DNA from: RGIG7213 sp045124505
GTDB lineage: Bacteria > Bacillota > Clostridia > Oscillospirales > CAG-272
Reading direction: 5' to 3'
NCBI GenBank assembly: GCA_045124505.1
Contig: JBGVLZ010000123.1
Span: 1-64,000 of the forward strand
DNA length: 64,000 nt
The translations under genes were made by a program, and so were the position numbers. Below the pieces are notes generated by a model, which saw only the letters and a program-made list of their open reading frames with translations, did no database searches and had not been told where the DNA came from. Of this stretch, positions 48,465 through 57,629 are shown in pieces (the stretch's first letter is position 1; each line of letters starts with the position of its first letter).

Positions 48465-49634
48465 TTATTCCATATCAAAATTAAAGCACTTATTAGTTAA
48501 TGATCCACTGCTGTACATAATTACAACATCATCTATATCCGACTGTGCGGCGTATTCGGCAATCGGTAAGCCGTCGTAGTGGCGCATATCAATAATATGC
48601 AGTTCTTCACACGCAAGCGCAAGGTACGGAGAAACCGCACCTCCGTAGCTGTCGCGAAGGAGCAATACCTTTTTGCCGTTATTACACATATTGTTTTTTA
48701 CCGTTTGTAATCCAAAGTCGCCGCCCAAAAATGCTGCGTAAGACACAGCAGTGGCACCGCCGTTTTCTTGGGGCAAATGTTCTTTAAAAATAACCGAATT
48801 TGCAAAATCTCCGCTTCTTACTTCGTCGTAAGTGGTTACGGTAAAAGATGTTTCAAATTTCGGGTACAGAACCGCAAAATCGTCAAGTCCACCGTATATC
48901 GGCCCCACCCGACGTCCTAAGGAACCCAAAAAACAGTTTTCTGTATTTGCAGCGGTATACGATGATATATCGTGTATCTGTTCATCGGTTTCATACCCCA
49001 ATGCGTCTATTAAAATCTGTGCGGCATAAAAGCCACCGTATACGTTCCAATGATGATCTGTTTTGTAGAACAAGCTGTAATGATCTATATCCGAGTTTTG
49101 AATGATGTTCATCATATTAACCGCCGACATTCCCTTTTTGGAGAGCAAATCGGGTAATTCTGTAATGTTCTGATCTACTGTGAGGTATTTATACGGCATT
49201 TTCAAGTCATACAAAGGATTTCTTTCGATAACATTTGAAAATGTAAGATTTATTCCGTTTTTATTAAGCTGTTTTTCCAAACGGTTAAGCTTCTCGGCGT
49301 ATTCGGTATAATTTCGTTGATAGTTATCAGAGGTAAATGTAGCATATGCAAGGTAATCGTTATCAAGCTTTGCGACCTTATATCCCGGATCTATGATACA
49401 TTTTTTGCCCATTAATCCTTGACATGCACCGTTGAAATATACAACGTATGTTTTACCGGAAAGATACTCGCCGTCCTTTTCTTTAACGCTTTCGTAAATA
49501 TCGTAAAGAACAGCAGGAGACATTTTTTCTTGGTTAAAGTCCGCCTTTATATGATCACTTGCTCCTTTGAAGAATGCCAAAAGACCGCAAAAAACAAATA
49601 TTACCATTATTATAGAAGTAATTTTGTATTTCAT
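48465..49634 (-). CDS. DHHW-motif surface protein 1 (AlgJ/AlgX-like SGNH)
   Basis: A protein of 389 residues with one N-terminal membrane anchor (ITSIIMVIFVFCGLLAFFKG), so it acts outside the membrane. The KTDHHWNVYGGFYAAQ motif has DHHW at 193-196, and VLLLRDSYGGAVSPYL supplies the SGNH Ser. Together they define the DHHW/AlgX-AlgJ family, which accepts or transfers acyl groups from an MBOAT partner to a surface polymer. It lacks the Pro-Ser-Lys block seen near residue 133 in the other two copies, so it may be specialised. It is the first in position of the three DHHW genes around one MBOAT gene. Confidence 0.85.
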   Translation of the reverse strand: MKYKITSIIMVIFVFCGLLAFFKGASDHIKADFNQEKMSPAVLYDIYESVKEKDGEYLSGKTYVVYFNGACQGLMGKKCIIDPGYKVAKLDNDYLAYATFTSDNYQRNYTEYAEKLNRLEKQLNKNGINLTFSNVIERNPLYDLKMPYKYLTVDQNITELPDLLSKKGMSAVNMMNIIQNSDIDHYSLFYKTDHHWNVYGGFYAAQILIDALGYETDEQIHDISSYTAANTENCFLGSLGRRVGPIYGGLDDFAVLYPKFETSFTVTTYDEVRSGDFANSVIFKEHLPQENGGATAVSYAAFLGGDFGLQTVKNNMCNNGKKVLLLRDSYGGAVSPYLALACEELHIIDMRHYDGLPIAEYAAQSDIDDVVIMYSSGSLTNKCFNFDME

Positions 49635-49718
49635 TCATTCACCTCCACTGCAAACTAAGACATATTATTAAATATTCGCAGTGTGCATATAAATTTATTT
49701 TGTGCCATAATATTTTCA

Positions 49719-50915
49719 TCAATCTTGTACATCAGGGCGCATCTGCATAAAATTGAAAAAACGATCATCTGTAATTGCGCTGGCGTTGTGTAAGGAAATT
49801 ACAATATCTGCTTCAATTCTCACTGCATAATCATATATACTTTCACCCTTAAACCAACGACCGTCAAGAAGATGTAATTCACTGCATGCTAAAGAAAGAT
49901 ACGGTGCACATACGCCTGAAAAACTATCGGCAACAAGAACAATCTTTTTATCGTTGTCAGCACTATTGTTTTTTATGAGTTGCCACGGCACACTCCCGCC
50001 GAGATATACGAAATAGTCGTTGTCGTTGACATCAGCTTCTTGAGTTAAATATTCCATTCGGAAAATTGCATCGTAAAACGTACCTTCTACGATATTCCCG
50101 TCTGTGTTTACTGAAAGATTTGTGTCAAAGCACGGATAGATCAAGGTCATATCGTCTACGGGAGAAAATACTGTTCCGGTTCCTCTGCCTTGAGTACCGA
50201 GAAAGGATTTCTTATACGTATCTTGATTATATTTGCCAATATTCACTATATCTGAGTTGAATTCGAAGCCTAAGTTATCTTTTAAATATTCACAAATTAA
50301 TGTATTTGCGTAAAAGCCTGTTTGCGGCAGCCAATGATGATCAGATTTAAAAAAGCTGTCATAATGCGACATACCGTCTGTACGCATCTGCGATTCAATA
50401 TCTATATAGGAAAGGTCACTTTTTTCCAAAGCATCAATTAAACTCGCTGAGTTTGCACCGGGAGAAATAACTTTATACGGCAAATATTCGTTATAATCGT
50501 AACGGCTTAGTTTTGACGGGGCTAAAACGTATAAAAAGTCGATGTTTTTTTGTTGAAGTGCCGTATCAAATTCTTTCAAAGATTCAGCACGAAACGCTCC
50601 ATCGAAATCGTTTTTTTCAATCTCTGCATATATAAGCATATCATTCTTCAGCTTTGCCACACTGTCATACCCTTTTACATACTTTTTCCCTGTAATTTGA
50701 TGGTAAGCACCGTTGAGGTCAACATATTCATCATGACAAAAAACCATTTTGGCGTTTTCGTCTTTGAAAAATATAAATAGGTTTTTCAATGATGATAAAG
50801 AAAACCCGTACAGATTGCATTCTTGTTGAATGAGATGTCCGCCGACGACGAAAAATCCTATTAAGGAAACAAAGATGAAAAACACAGTTACAATAGCGGT
50901 AATTTTGTATTTCAT
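49719..50915 (-). CDS. DHHW-motif surface protein 2 (AlgJ/AlgX-like SGNH)
   Basis: A protein of 398 residues with an N-terminal anchor (ITAIVTVFFIFVSLIGFFVV). The LYVLAPSKL block (~128-136), DHHW at 192-195 (FKSDHHWLPQTGFYA) and the SGNH Ser in VLVADSFSGVCAPYL are present. It has the same overall plan as its neighbours but is well diverged in sequence. It starts 12 nt after the MBOAT stop, the tightest pairing in the cluster. It is probably the main partner of that enzyme in surface O-acylation. Confidence 0.87.
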   Translation of the reverse strand: MKYKITAIVTVFFIFVSLIGFFVVGGHLIQQECNLYGFSLSSLKNLFIFFKDENAKMVFCHDEYVDLNGAYHQITGKKYVKGYDSVAKLKNDMLIYAEIEKNDFDGAFRAESLKEFDTALQQKNIDFLYVLAPSKLSRYDYNEYLPYKVISPGANSASLIDALEKSDLSYIDIESQMRTDGMSHYDSFFKSDHHWLPQTGFYANTLICEYLKDNLGFEFNSDIVNIGKYNQDTYKKSFLGTQGRGTGTVFSPVDDMTLIYPCFDTNLSVNTDGNIVEGTFYDAIFRMEYLTQEADVNDNDYFVYLGGSVPWQLIKNNSADNDKKIVLVADSFSGVCAPYLSLACSELHLLDGRWFKGESIYDYAVRIEADIVISLHNASAITDDRFFNFMQMRPDVQD

Positions 50916-50927
50916 ATTTTCTCCGTA

Positions 50928-52319
50928 TCAGAAATTAAAGTAGATAAAGGGATTGTATGATCCTTTAACTATACAACTTATGGCAAACACAAACAACGTC
51001 ATAAGTACTACAGGATACACAACATTTGCTATTTTACCGTTCTTTATTTTCTCCGGAACGTATTTAAATACGGGTATGCAGAAAAGAATACCGAATATAA
51101 ATTCGAATTTGTTTTCTGACAGGTAGAATATCACCTTATCGCACATGAGTCCCGATGAGCCGAATCCGAACATATCTTTCATATAAGATATTGCGGATGT
51201 CAGATTTTCTGCCCTGAAAAGTACCCACCCCATGATAACGAAGAACAGTGTGTATACCACGCCAAAGCCCTTGAGCTTGTTTGCAAATCCTGTCAATTTT
51301 TCGATAGCTATGAGGACAAAGTATATAAGTCCCCAAATGATGAATGTCCAGTTTGCACCGTGCCATACACCTGTCAAAAACCAAACCACAAAAAGGTTAA
51401 AAACAAGTCTTGATTTTGTTTTTACACGGCTTCCGCCAAGCGGAAAATACACATAGTCACGGAACCATGAGCCGAGCGACATATGCCATCTGCGCCAGAA
51501 TTCACTTATTGAACGGGAAATGTACGGGTAATCAAAGTTTTCAAGAAAATGGAATCCGAACATTCTGCCAAGACCGATACCCATGTCGGAGTAACCGGAA
51601 AAGTCGTAGAATATCTGAAGTGTATAGGCTATAGCACCTACCCATGCGAATGCAACACTTCGCCCATCGGCATCAAATGCCGCATCAGCCACTAAAGCCA
51701 TTATGTTTGACAACAGAACCTTTTTGCAAAAACCGATTATAAATCTGCATATACCGGTTGAAAAATCTTCAAATGTTTCAACCCTGTTGCGTATTTCGTC
51801 AGCAACCGTTTGATAACGTACTATCGGACCTGCTATAAGCTGCGGGAAGAACGCTATATAAAGCGCAATATTCATAGGGTTTTTCTGAACGGCACCGTCA
51901 CGTCTGTATACATCGATTACGTATGACATTGCCTGGAATGTGAAAAACGATATACCGATTGGCAGTGCAATTGATGTTACGGGCACCGATATGCCGAGGT
52001 TGTTGATGTTTTGAAGCGTAAAATTAAGATATTTGAAAACGAACAGTATTCCGAGGTTACATGTAACGGCAAGTGCGACCATCAGCCTGCTTATCTTTTT
52101 GTTATTCCGCCATTTCTCGACACCTAAGGCAAAAAGCCAGTTCATGATTATTGAGAAAATCATAATCAGAACAAATTTAGGTTCACCCCATGCGTAGAAG
52201 AACAGACTGGCAAATGTCAATATAACATTTTGGACTGTACGTTTTCCTTTAAAAAGATAGTACAGCGCTACCACAATGGGTAAGAACGCAAAAACGAAAA
52301 TAATGCTTGAAAATAGCAT
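50928..52319 (-). CDS. MBOAT-family O-acyltransferase (AlgI/DltB-like)
   Basis: A protein of 463 residues with about 11 membrane helices. MBOAT enzymes move an acyl group from a cytoplasmic donor across the membrane to a surface polymer through a partner protein. FFPQLIAGPIVRY, YDFSGYSDMGIGLGRMFG, EFWRRWHMSLGSWFRDYVYF (273-292) and the catalytic His320 in FLTGVWHGANWTFIIWG are all present. No signal peptide. Three DHHW genes flank it, one on its upstream side and two downstream. The polymer modified is not identified in the window. Confidence 0.94.
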   Translation of the reverse strand: MLFSSIIFVFAFLPIVVALYYLFKGKRTVQNVILTFASLFFYAWGEPKFVLIMIFSIIMNWLFALGVEKWRNNKKISRLMVALAVTCNLGILFVFKYLNFTLQNINNLGISVPVTSIALPIGISFFTFQAMSYVIDVYRRDGAVQKNPMNIALYIAFFPQLIAGPIVRYQTVADEIRNRVETFEDFSTGICRFIIGFCKKVLLSNIMALVADAAFDADGRSVAFAWVGAIAYTLQIFYDFSGYSDMGIGLGRMFGFHFLENFDYPYISRSISEFWRRWHMSLGSWFRDYVYFPLGGSRVKTKSRLVFNLFVVWFLTGVWHGANWTFIIWGLIYFVLIAIEKLTGFANKLKGFGVVYTLFFVIMGWVLFRAENLTSAISYMKDMFGFGSSGLMCDKVIFYLSENKFEFIFGILFCIPVFKYVPEKIKNGKIANVVYPVVLMTLFVFAISCIVKGSYNPFIYFNF

Positions 52320-52445
52320 AAACTACCTCTTTCTGATTTAATGTACGAATATAAACAATTGTTACTCAAACTACAGTTTTTAAATGACGTGTTCCAGTGC
52401 TTACGAAAATGTATTGAAATTTATAATACACTTCAAAATATTGGT

Positions 52446-53639
52446 TTATTTTTTTGCATTGAAATTGAACATGATATCAAGATTTTGTAATGCGGTGTTG
52501 GCATATAAGGCGATTACTGTGTCAATTTCATTTTCTTTAACGTAATTTTGAATGTTCACATCGGTATAATATCGGAGATCTATGATATGTAATTCTGAAC
52601 ATACAAGTGATAAATACGCAGCCGGTATATTACCATAACTGTCTTTTACAATAAGTATTTTTTTGTCATTTTGCGACATGTGGTTTTTAATGACTTTTAA
52701 AGCTTTATCACCAAATAAATATGTGCTGTAAGTATGTCCTCCGCCTATTTTGAAGCTATTCAAATTAAACATGGTATCATAGAAAACACCGTTTGATGTG
52801 ATACAGTATCCGTTATAAACATCATCCCAACTATCAATGCTGAAATTTGTATCAAATTTTGGATATATCAATGAAAAATCGTCTTTTCCGGCAAAAATGC
52901 GACCTGTTCTTCTCCCCTCGCTGCCAGTAAAATAGTTTTTGTACGTATCGACATTATATTGGGTGATATCTGTGTACATTTTATCTATTTCATAACCGCA
53001 GCTTGTTTGCAAAAAATCACAAATTTTTTGATAGGCATAAAAACCGCCTTGAGGTGTCCAATGATGATCCGTTTTGAAGTAAAAATCATATTGTTCCAAA
53101 TTGTCTTTTTCGAATTCTTTCTTTATATCGACGATGTTTACCCCATTTTTCTCAATAGAACATAAAAACTCAGACGGATCTCCGTATATCGGAGATATTC
53201 CTTTTGGTGCATATTGGTTGTTTTCACCAAGTTTACTCGGTACGCAAACGTAAAGGAAATCTGTTTTATTTTCTTTTGCAAAAGAATAAAAATCTGTTAT
53301 ATATTCGGTTGCCTTTTTATGATCCAATACAGATTTTTGCGTGTCAGCGAACGCAAGATAACCATTGTTAAGCTTTACAACGTCGGAAGAAATATCAAAA
53401 ACGTATTTTTTATCACATAAAATGTGATAAATACCATTCGCCTCAATATACTGCTTGTTGAAAGGAGCATTTTTGGCATCAGTATTTTTTATGTGTAAAA
53501 CAGCGGATTTTATGGTTGGAAGTGAAAATTTTTCGCCTGCAAATTCTTCTTTGATTGATTCATAATTAGAAACGATATTGAAAAAAAACATAGTTGTTAA
53601 GAATACAATAAAACAAACAGACAAAATTTTATATTTCAT
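52446..53639 (-). CDS. DHHW-motif surface protein 3 (AlgJ/AlgX-like SGNH)
   Basis: A protein of 397 residues (398 if ATG 53642 is used) with an N-terminal membrane anchor (ILSVCFIVFLTTMFFFNIVS). YVCVPSKLG, the KTDHHWTPQGGFYAY motif (DHHW about 191-194) and the SGNH Ser in ILIVKDSYGNIPAAYL are intact. GAGGGAG lies before the twin ATG codons, with better spacing for 53639. The gene is more AT-rich than iorB, which lies only 15 nt upstream in transcription order, suggesting that the surface-acylation genes were added to an older ior locus. Confidence 0.86.
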   Translation of the reverse strand: MKYKILSVCFIVFLTTMFFFNIVSNYESIKEEFAGEKFSLPTIKSAVLHIKNTDAKNAPFNKQYIEANGIYHILCDKKYVFDISSDVVKLNNGYLAFADTQKSVLDHKKATEYITDFYSFAKENKTDFLYVCVPSKLGENNQYAPKGISPIYGDPSEFLCSIEKNGVNIVDIKKEFEKDNLEQYDFYFKTDHHWTPQGGFYAYQKICDFLQTSCGYEIDKMYTDITQYNVDTYKNYFTGSEGRRTGRIFAGKDDFSLIYPKFDTNFSIDSWDDVYNGYCITSNGVFYDTMFNLNSFKIGGGHTYSTYLFGDKALKVIKNHMSQNDKKILIVKDSYGNIPAAYLSLVCSELHIIDLRYYTDVNIQNYVKENEIDTVIALYANTALQNLDIMFNFNAKK

Positions 53640-53654
53640 CATGTTGCTCCCTCA

Positions 53655-54230
53655 TTATTCAGCTAAAGAATATCCGTCAGAGAATGCCTTGATGTTTGTT
53701 TCCTTTGTTTTTTCGGGGACTGTGTCGCAGATGGTTTTCAGCCACACTTCTTTATCGATATGGAGGAATTTTGCCGCCATGCCTAAAAGAACCATGTTGA
53801 CAGCCTTTGCTGAGCCTGCGGCTTCAGCCATAGTGAGTGCATCTGCGCTGATTATCTTAATACCTGTTTTTTCTATTTTTTCAAGTATGTTTTCGGGATA
53901 TTCAGCCTTACCCATAATTACGGGCATAGGATCTATTTTCTGCGTATTTGTGATGATGATACCGTCGGGCTTCAAGTAGGAAACCCAGCGAGCCGCCTCA
54001 AGCTGTTCAAAGGAAATGAGTATATCAGCCTCGCCCTTTTCGATAACGGGAGAAAATACCTTTTCACCGTATCTTACGTATGTTACAACGGAGCCGCCTC
54101 TTTGTGACATACCGTGTACCTCACTTACCTTTACATCGTAGTCAAGACCTGTGAATACTGCGCCCATTATTTTGGAAGCAAGGAGCGTGCCCTGACCGCC
54201 TACGCCGACAATAAGTATATTTTTAACCAT
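53655..54230 (-). CDS. iorB: Indolepyruvate:ferredoxin oxidoreductase, beta subunit
   Basis: A protein of 191 residues. With IorA it decarboxylates aryl-pyruvates (indolepyruvate, phenylpyruvate, hydroxyphenylpyruvate) to aryl-acetyl-CoA while reducing ferredoxin. The gamma-domain start NILIVGVGGQGTLLASKIMG and the block KVSEVHGMSQRGGSVVTYVR are diagnostic. ILISFEQLEAARWVSYLKPD is also typical. ATG 54230 lies 21 nt past the iorA stop, so the two are co-expressed. The cluster order iorA-iorB fits amino-acid fermenters. Confidence 0.94.
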   Translation of the reverse strand: MVKNILIVGVGGQGTLLASKIMGAVFTGLDYDVKVSEVHGMSQRGGSVVTYVRYGEKVFSPVIEKGEADILISFEQLEAARWVSYLKPDGIIITNTQKIDPMPVIMGKAEYPENILEKIEKTGIKIISADALTMAEAAGSAKAVNMVLLGMAAKFLHIDKEVWLKTICDTVPEKTKETNIKAFSDGYSLAE

Positions 54231-54251
54231 GATCTGTACCGTTTCCCTTTC

Positions 54252-55991
54252 TTATTTCTCGATAGCACCGAGCTTACAAGCATATGTACATACACCGCAG
54301 CCGAGACACTGATTTTTGTCAATTATTGCACGCTTTTTGCCGTCATCGCATACTCTTACGGAGATTGCGGGACAGCCGCAGTTAAGGCAAGCCTTACAGC
54401 CGATGCATTTGTCTGCGTTTATCTTGAGTGCAGGCTCATGCTTGATGCCCTTGAGCAGTGCGCAGGGACGGCGTGAGATGATAAGCGACGGCTCAAGTGC
54501 GTTCATTTCCTCGTCAACCACACGGCGGACCTCATCAACGTCAAACGGATCAACAACGGAAATGCGCTTGATGCCGATAGAACGTGCAAGCTCCTCGATA
54601 TTTACAGCAGATGTGGGATCGCCCTTTATTGTAAATCCGTTTGCGGGGTTGTTCTGGTGGCCTGTCATACCCGTGATTGAGTTGTCAAGCACAACAACAG
54701 TTGAAAATCCCTTGTTGTAAACGATATCGATAAGTCCCGTGATACCGGAATGTATAAACGTGGAGTCACCGATAACTGCAAGTGATTTCTTGCTTTCTTC
54801 GCCTCTTACCTTGTTGTAGCCGTGGAGTGCTGATACAGATGCACCCATACAGATACAAGCATCAACTGAGGAAAGGGGAGCCGCCGCACCGAGTGTGTAA
54901 CAGCCGATATCGCCGCTTACATAGGGCTTGTACTTGTTTATTGCGTAGTAAAATCCTCTGTGAGGACAGCCTGCGCAAAGAACGGGGGGACGTGCGGGAA
55001 TATCCTCGGAGAACGTGATGCATTCAGCCTCAAAACCGTCAACAGCCTTTTTGACTGTCGCCTGCGAAAATTCGCCGAGCAGGGAGAATATCTCCTTACC
55101 GATGACCTTAACACCGTTTTTAAGGCAGTGTGTTTCAATAACGTCGTCAAGCTCCTCAATAACGTAAAGTGTTTCAACATTCTTTGCAAAATCCTTGATT
55201 ATTTCAACAGGCAGGGGATTTACCATACCGAGCTTGAGATAGCTTGCATCTTCTCCAAACGCTTCTCTTGCATAGTTGTATGTAGTACCTGCACAGATGA
55301 AGCCTCTCTTTTTATTATAATATTCAATTTTATTTATGTCGCAGCTTTCAGCCCATTTTGCCATGTCAGCCATGCGCTGTTCAACAAATGCGTGGCGGGG
55401 ACGTGCCATTGCGGGCATCATTACGTTCTTTGCGGCATCCTTTTTGTATTCCTTAAGCTCAAGCTCTTTTCTTTCGCCAAGCTCAACAAGCGAGCGTGAG
55501 TGTGAAATTCTCGTGGAAAGACGGAGAAGTACAGGTGTGTCGTATTTTTCCGAAAGCTCATAAGCGAGAACTGTGAAGTCACGGCATTCTGCGGAGTCTG
55601 ACGGCTCAAGCATAGGCACCTTTGCGCCTATTGCGTGACGGCGTGAATCCTGCTCATTCTGCGAGGAATGCATACCGGGGTCATCTGCAACAGCGCATAC
55701 AAAACCGCCGTTAACACCGATATACGACATTGTGTAAAGGGGGTCAGCCGCAACATTAAGACCTACGTGCTTCATTGCACAGAAGCTTCTGCCGCCGCCG
55801 ATGCTGGCACCGGATGCAACTTCAAAGGCAACCTTTTCGTTAGGAGCCCATTCGCTGTATATTTCGTCATATTTTGCAACAAATTCTGTGATTTCCGTGC
55901 TGGGTGTACCGGGGTATGATGAAACGACCTTAACGCCTGCTTCATATATACCGCGTGCTACAGCCTCATTTCCCAAAAGTAATTTTTTCAT
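54252..55991 (-). CDS. iorA: Indolepyruvate:ferredoxin oxidoreductase, alpha subunit
   Basis: A protein of 579 residues. The N-terminal pyrimidine-binding domain begins LLLGNEAVARGIYEAGVKVV followed by SSYPGTPSTEI. The TPP-binding domain has VLCAGCPHRGFYYAI, SGDIGCYTLG and IGDSTFIHSGITGL..DNSITGMTGHQ. The tail has two 4Fe-4S ferredoxin motifs, CIGCKACLNCGCPA and CLGCGVCTYACKLGA, for electron transfer. Length is normal. It precedes iorB in the transcript and lies 300 bp after the phenylacetate-CoA ligase gene, from which it is separated by a palindromic repeat. Confidence 0.96.
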   Translation of the reverse strand: MKKLLLGNEAVARGIYEAGVKVVSSYPGTPSTEITEFVAKYDEIYSEWAPNEKVAFEVASGASIGGGRSFCAMKHVGLNVAADPLYTMSYIGVNGGFVCAVADDPGMHSSQNEQDSRRHAIGAKVPMLEPSDSAECRDFTVLAYELSEKYDTPVLLRLSTRISHSRSLVELGERKELELKEYKKDAAKNVMMPAMARPRHAFVEQRMADMAKWAESCDINKIEYYNKKRGFICAGTTYNYAREAFGEDASYLKLGMVNPLPVEIIKDFAKNVETLYVIEELDDVIETHCLKNGVKVIGKEIFSLLGEFSQATVKKAVDGFEAECITFSEDIPARPPVLCAGCPHRGFYYAINKYKPYVSGDIGCYTLGAAAPLSSVDACICMGASVSALHGYNKVRGEESKKSLAVIGDSTFIHSGITGLIDIVYNKGFSTVVVLDNSITGMTGHQNNPANGFTIKGDPTSAVNIEELARSIGIKRISVVDPFDVDEVRRVVDEEMNALEPSLIISRRPCALLKGIKHEPALKINADKCIGCKACLNCGCPAISVRVCDDGKKRAIIDKNQCLGCGVCTYACKLGAIEK

Positions 55992-56086
55992 AATACAAAA
56001 CCTTTCTGTTTTGGTGTTTATAATGTTGTGTGTTGTAGTATCGTTGGGGTTTTTATTTTTTGTTCATTTCATTCAACGTGATGACG

Positions 56087-56169
56087 GTGCGCACGCCCGC
56101 CCCCCACAGTTTGCAGGCTTGCCTGCAAACTGCCACGGGCGTAAGCGCACATATTTCCTGCGGAAATAT
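56087..56169. repeat. Nested palindrome, ATATTTCC family (inverted copy)
   Basis: GTGCGCACGCCCG (56087-56099) pairs with CGGGCGTAAGCGCAC (56136-56150) around the inner palindrome CAGTTTGCAGGCTTGCCTGC... (arms CAGTTTGCAGGC/GCCTGCAAACTG). It is followed by the ATATTTCC/GGAAATAT hairpin (56151-56169). It lies in the 297-bp gap between paaK and iorA. Confidence 0.75.
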
Positions 56170-56288
56170 GTTTTTGTCTGTTTTATCCGGGTGTGATGTT
56201 GTATGGACAGACTTCCTCGGATGTCCGTTTTCAAATAATAGTTTCACGCCCATTTTATGAGAACGGGTAATTCTGAAAAATCCGATTT

Positions 56289-57611
56289 TTATTTCACGTT
56301 TCTCAAGTCGATAACACGCTTTGCCTTACCGACAAATCTTTCGATGCTCTTCGGTTCAACGAGCGTTACCTTTATCTCAATTCCGAGAATGGATTTTATC
56401 TTATCGTGCACCTTTCTCTGGAGTGCTTCAAGCTCACTGTACTTTGCAAGGAGTGTGCCGTCGATAAGCTCAACCTTGACTTCGAGGTTATCTGCATATC
56501 CCTCACGTCTTACAACGAGCTGGTAGTGGGGAGATATCTGCGATATACCGATAAGTGCGCTTTCTATCTGTGTCGGGAATACGTTAACGCCTCTTATCTT
56601 GAGCATATCGTCGCTTCGTCCGATTATCTTGTGCATACGTGCGGTGGTTCTTCCGCATGCGCAGGGCTCATAGTTTATATTTGTTATATCCTTCGTTCTG
56701 TAACGGAGCATGGGGATACCCTTTTTGGTGAGGTTTGTCACAACAAGCTCACCTGTCGAGCCTTTGGGGAGCACCTCGCCCGATACGGGGTCGATTATCT
56801 CGCAAAGGAAATGGTCTTCTGAAATGTGAAGTCCGTTTCTGAATACGCAGTCGCCCGCCATGCCGGGGCCGTTAAGCTCACTCATGCCGTAATTGTCTGT
56901 TACAAAGAAGCCGTTACCCCATTTCTGCTCTATCTCGTTACGCATTTCGGGTGTGCAGCCCTCGCTTCCCAGAAGTCCGAGCTTCAGCTTGTAGTTGTCG
57001 AGAGAAAATTCTCCTGCATGCTCTGCCGCAGCTTCGGCAAGATATAAGCAGTAAGAGGGAGTTGCAACTATCGTGTCCGTTCCGAAGTCACGCATGAATT
57101 TGAGCTGTTTTTCGGTATTGCCCGATGATGTGGGAGCAACCGTTGCGCCGATCCTTTCAAGACCGTAGTGAAGTCCGAGCGCACCCGTAAACATACCGTA
57201 GCCGAAGCAGATCTGAACGATGCTTTCATCTGTTGCGCCTGCCGCCATGCAGATACGTGCCACCTGCTCTGACCAGTTGTCAAGGTCTTCTCTTGTGTAG
57301 CCTACAACGGTGGGATTTCCCGTTGTGCCCGATGATGCGTGAAGACGTACAATGTCCTTCATCGGTGCACCAAACATACCGAAGGGGTATGTATCACGCA
57401 GGTCTGTTTTGTTTGTGTAGGGAATGTATTTTATATCGTCAAGCGTTTTTATCTTTTCTGATGTAACGCCTGCTTTTTCAAGTCTTTCACGGTAGAACGG
57501 CACGTTTTTTGCACAGTAATCCACCATGGCACGAAGCCTTTCAAGCTGGAGCGCCTCCATGTCGGAGCGCTTCATACATTCCATATCCTTGTTATATATG
57601 TTGATCTTCAT
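56289..57611 (-). CDS. paaK: Phenylacetate-CoA ligase
   Basis: A protein of 440 residues of the PaaK group of adenylate-forming enzymes, joining aryl-acetates to CoA with ATP. In ior loci it probably runs towards aryl-acetate plus ATP (energy conservation). AMP-binding core LHASSGTTGNPTVVGYTRED, then LGSEGCTPEMRNEIEQKWGN, NYGMSELNGPGMAGDC and the C-domain GRSDDMLKIRGVNVFPTQIE. It starts at ATG 57611, 18 nt after the symporter stop, so symporter and ligase form one transcript. The direction of catalysis is inference. Confidence 0.94.
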   Translation of the reverse strand: MKINIYNKDMECMKRSDMEALQLERLRAMVDYCAKNVPFYRERLEKAGVTSEKIKTLDDIKYIPYTNKTDLRDTYPFGMFGAPMKDIVRLHASSGTTGNPTVVGYTREDLDNWSEQVARICMAAGATDESIVQICFGYGMFTGALGLHYGLERIGATVAPTSSGNTEKQLKFMRDFGTDTIVATPSYCLYLAEAAAEHAGEFSLDNYKLKLGLLGSEGCTPEMRNEIEQKWGNGFFVTDNYGMSELNGPGMAGDCVFRNGLHISEDHFLCEIIDPVSGEVLPKGSTGELVVTNLTKKGIPMLRYRTKDITNINYEPCACGRTTARMHKIIGRSDDMLKIRGVNVFPTQIESALIGISQISPHYQLVVRREGYADNLEVKVELIDGTLLAKYSELEALQRKVHDKIKSILGIEIKVTLVEPKSIERFVGKAKRVIDLRNVK

Positions 57612-57629
57612 CGGTTTTTCCTTCTTATC

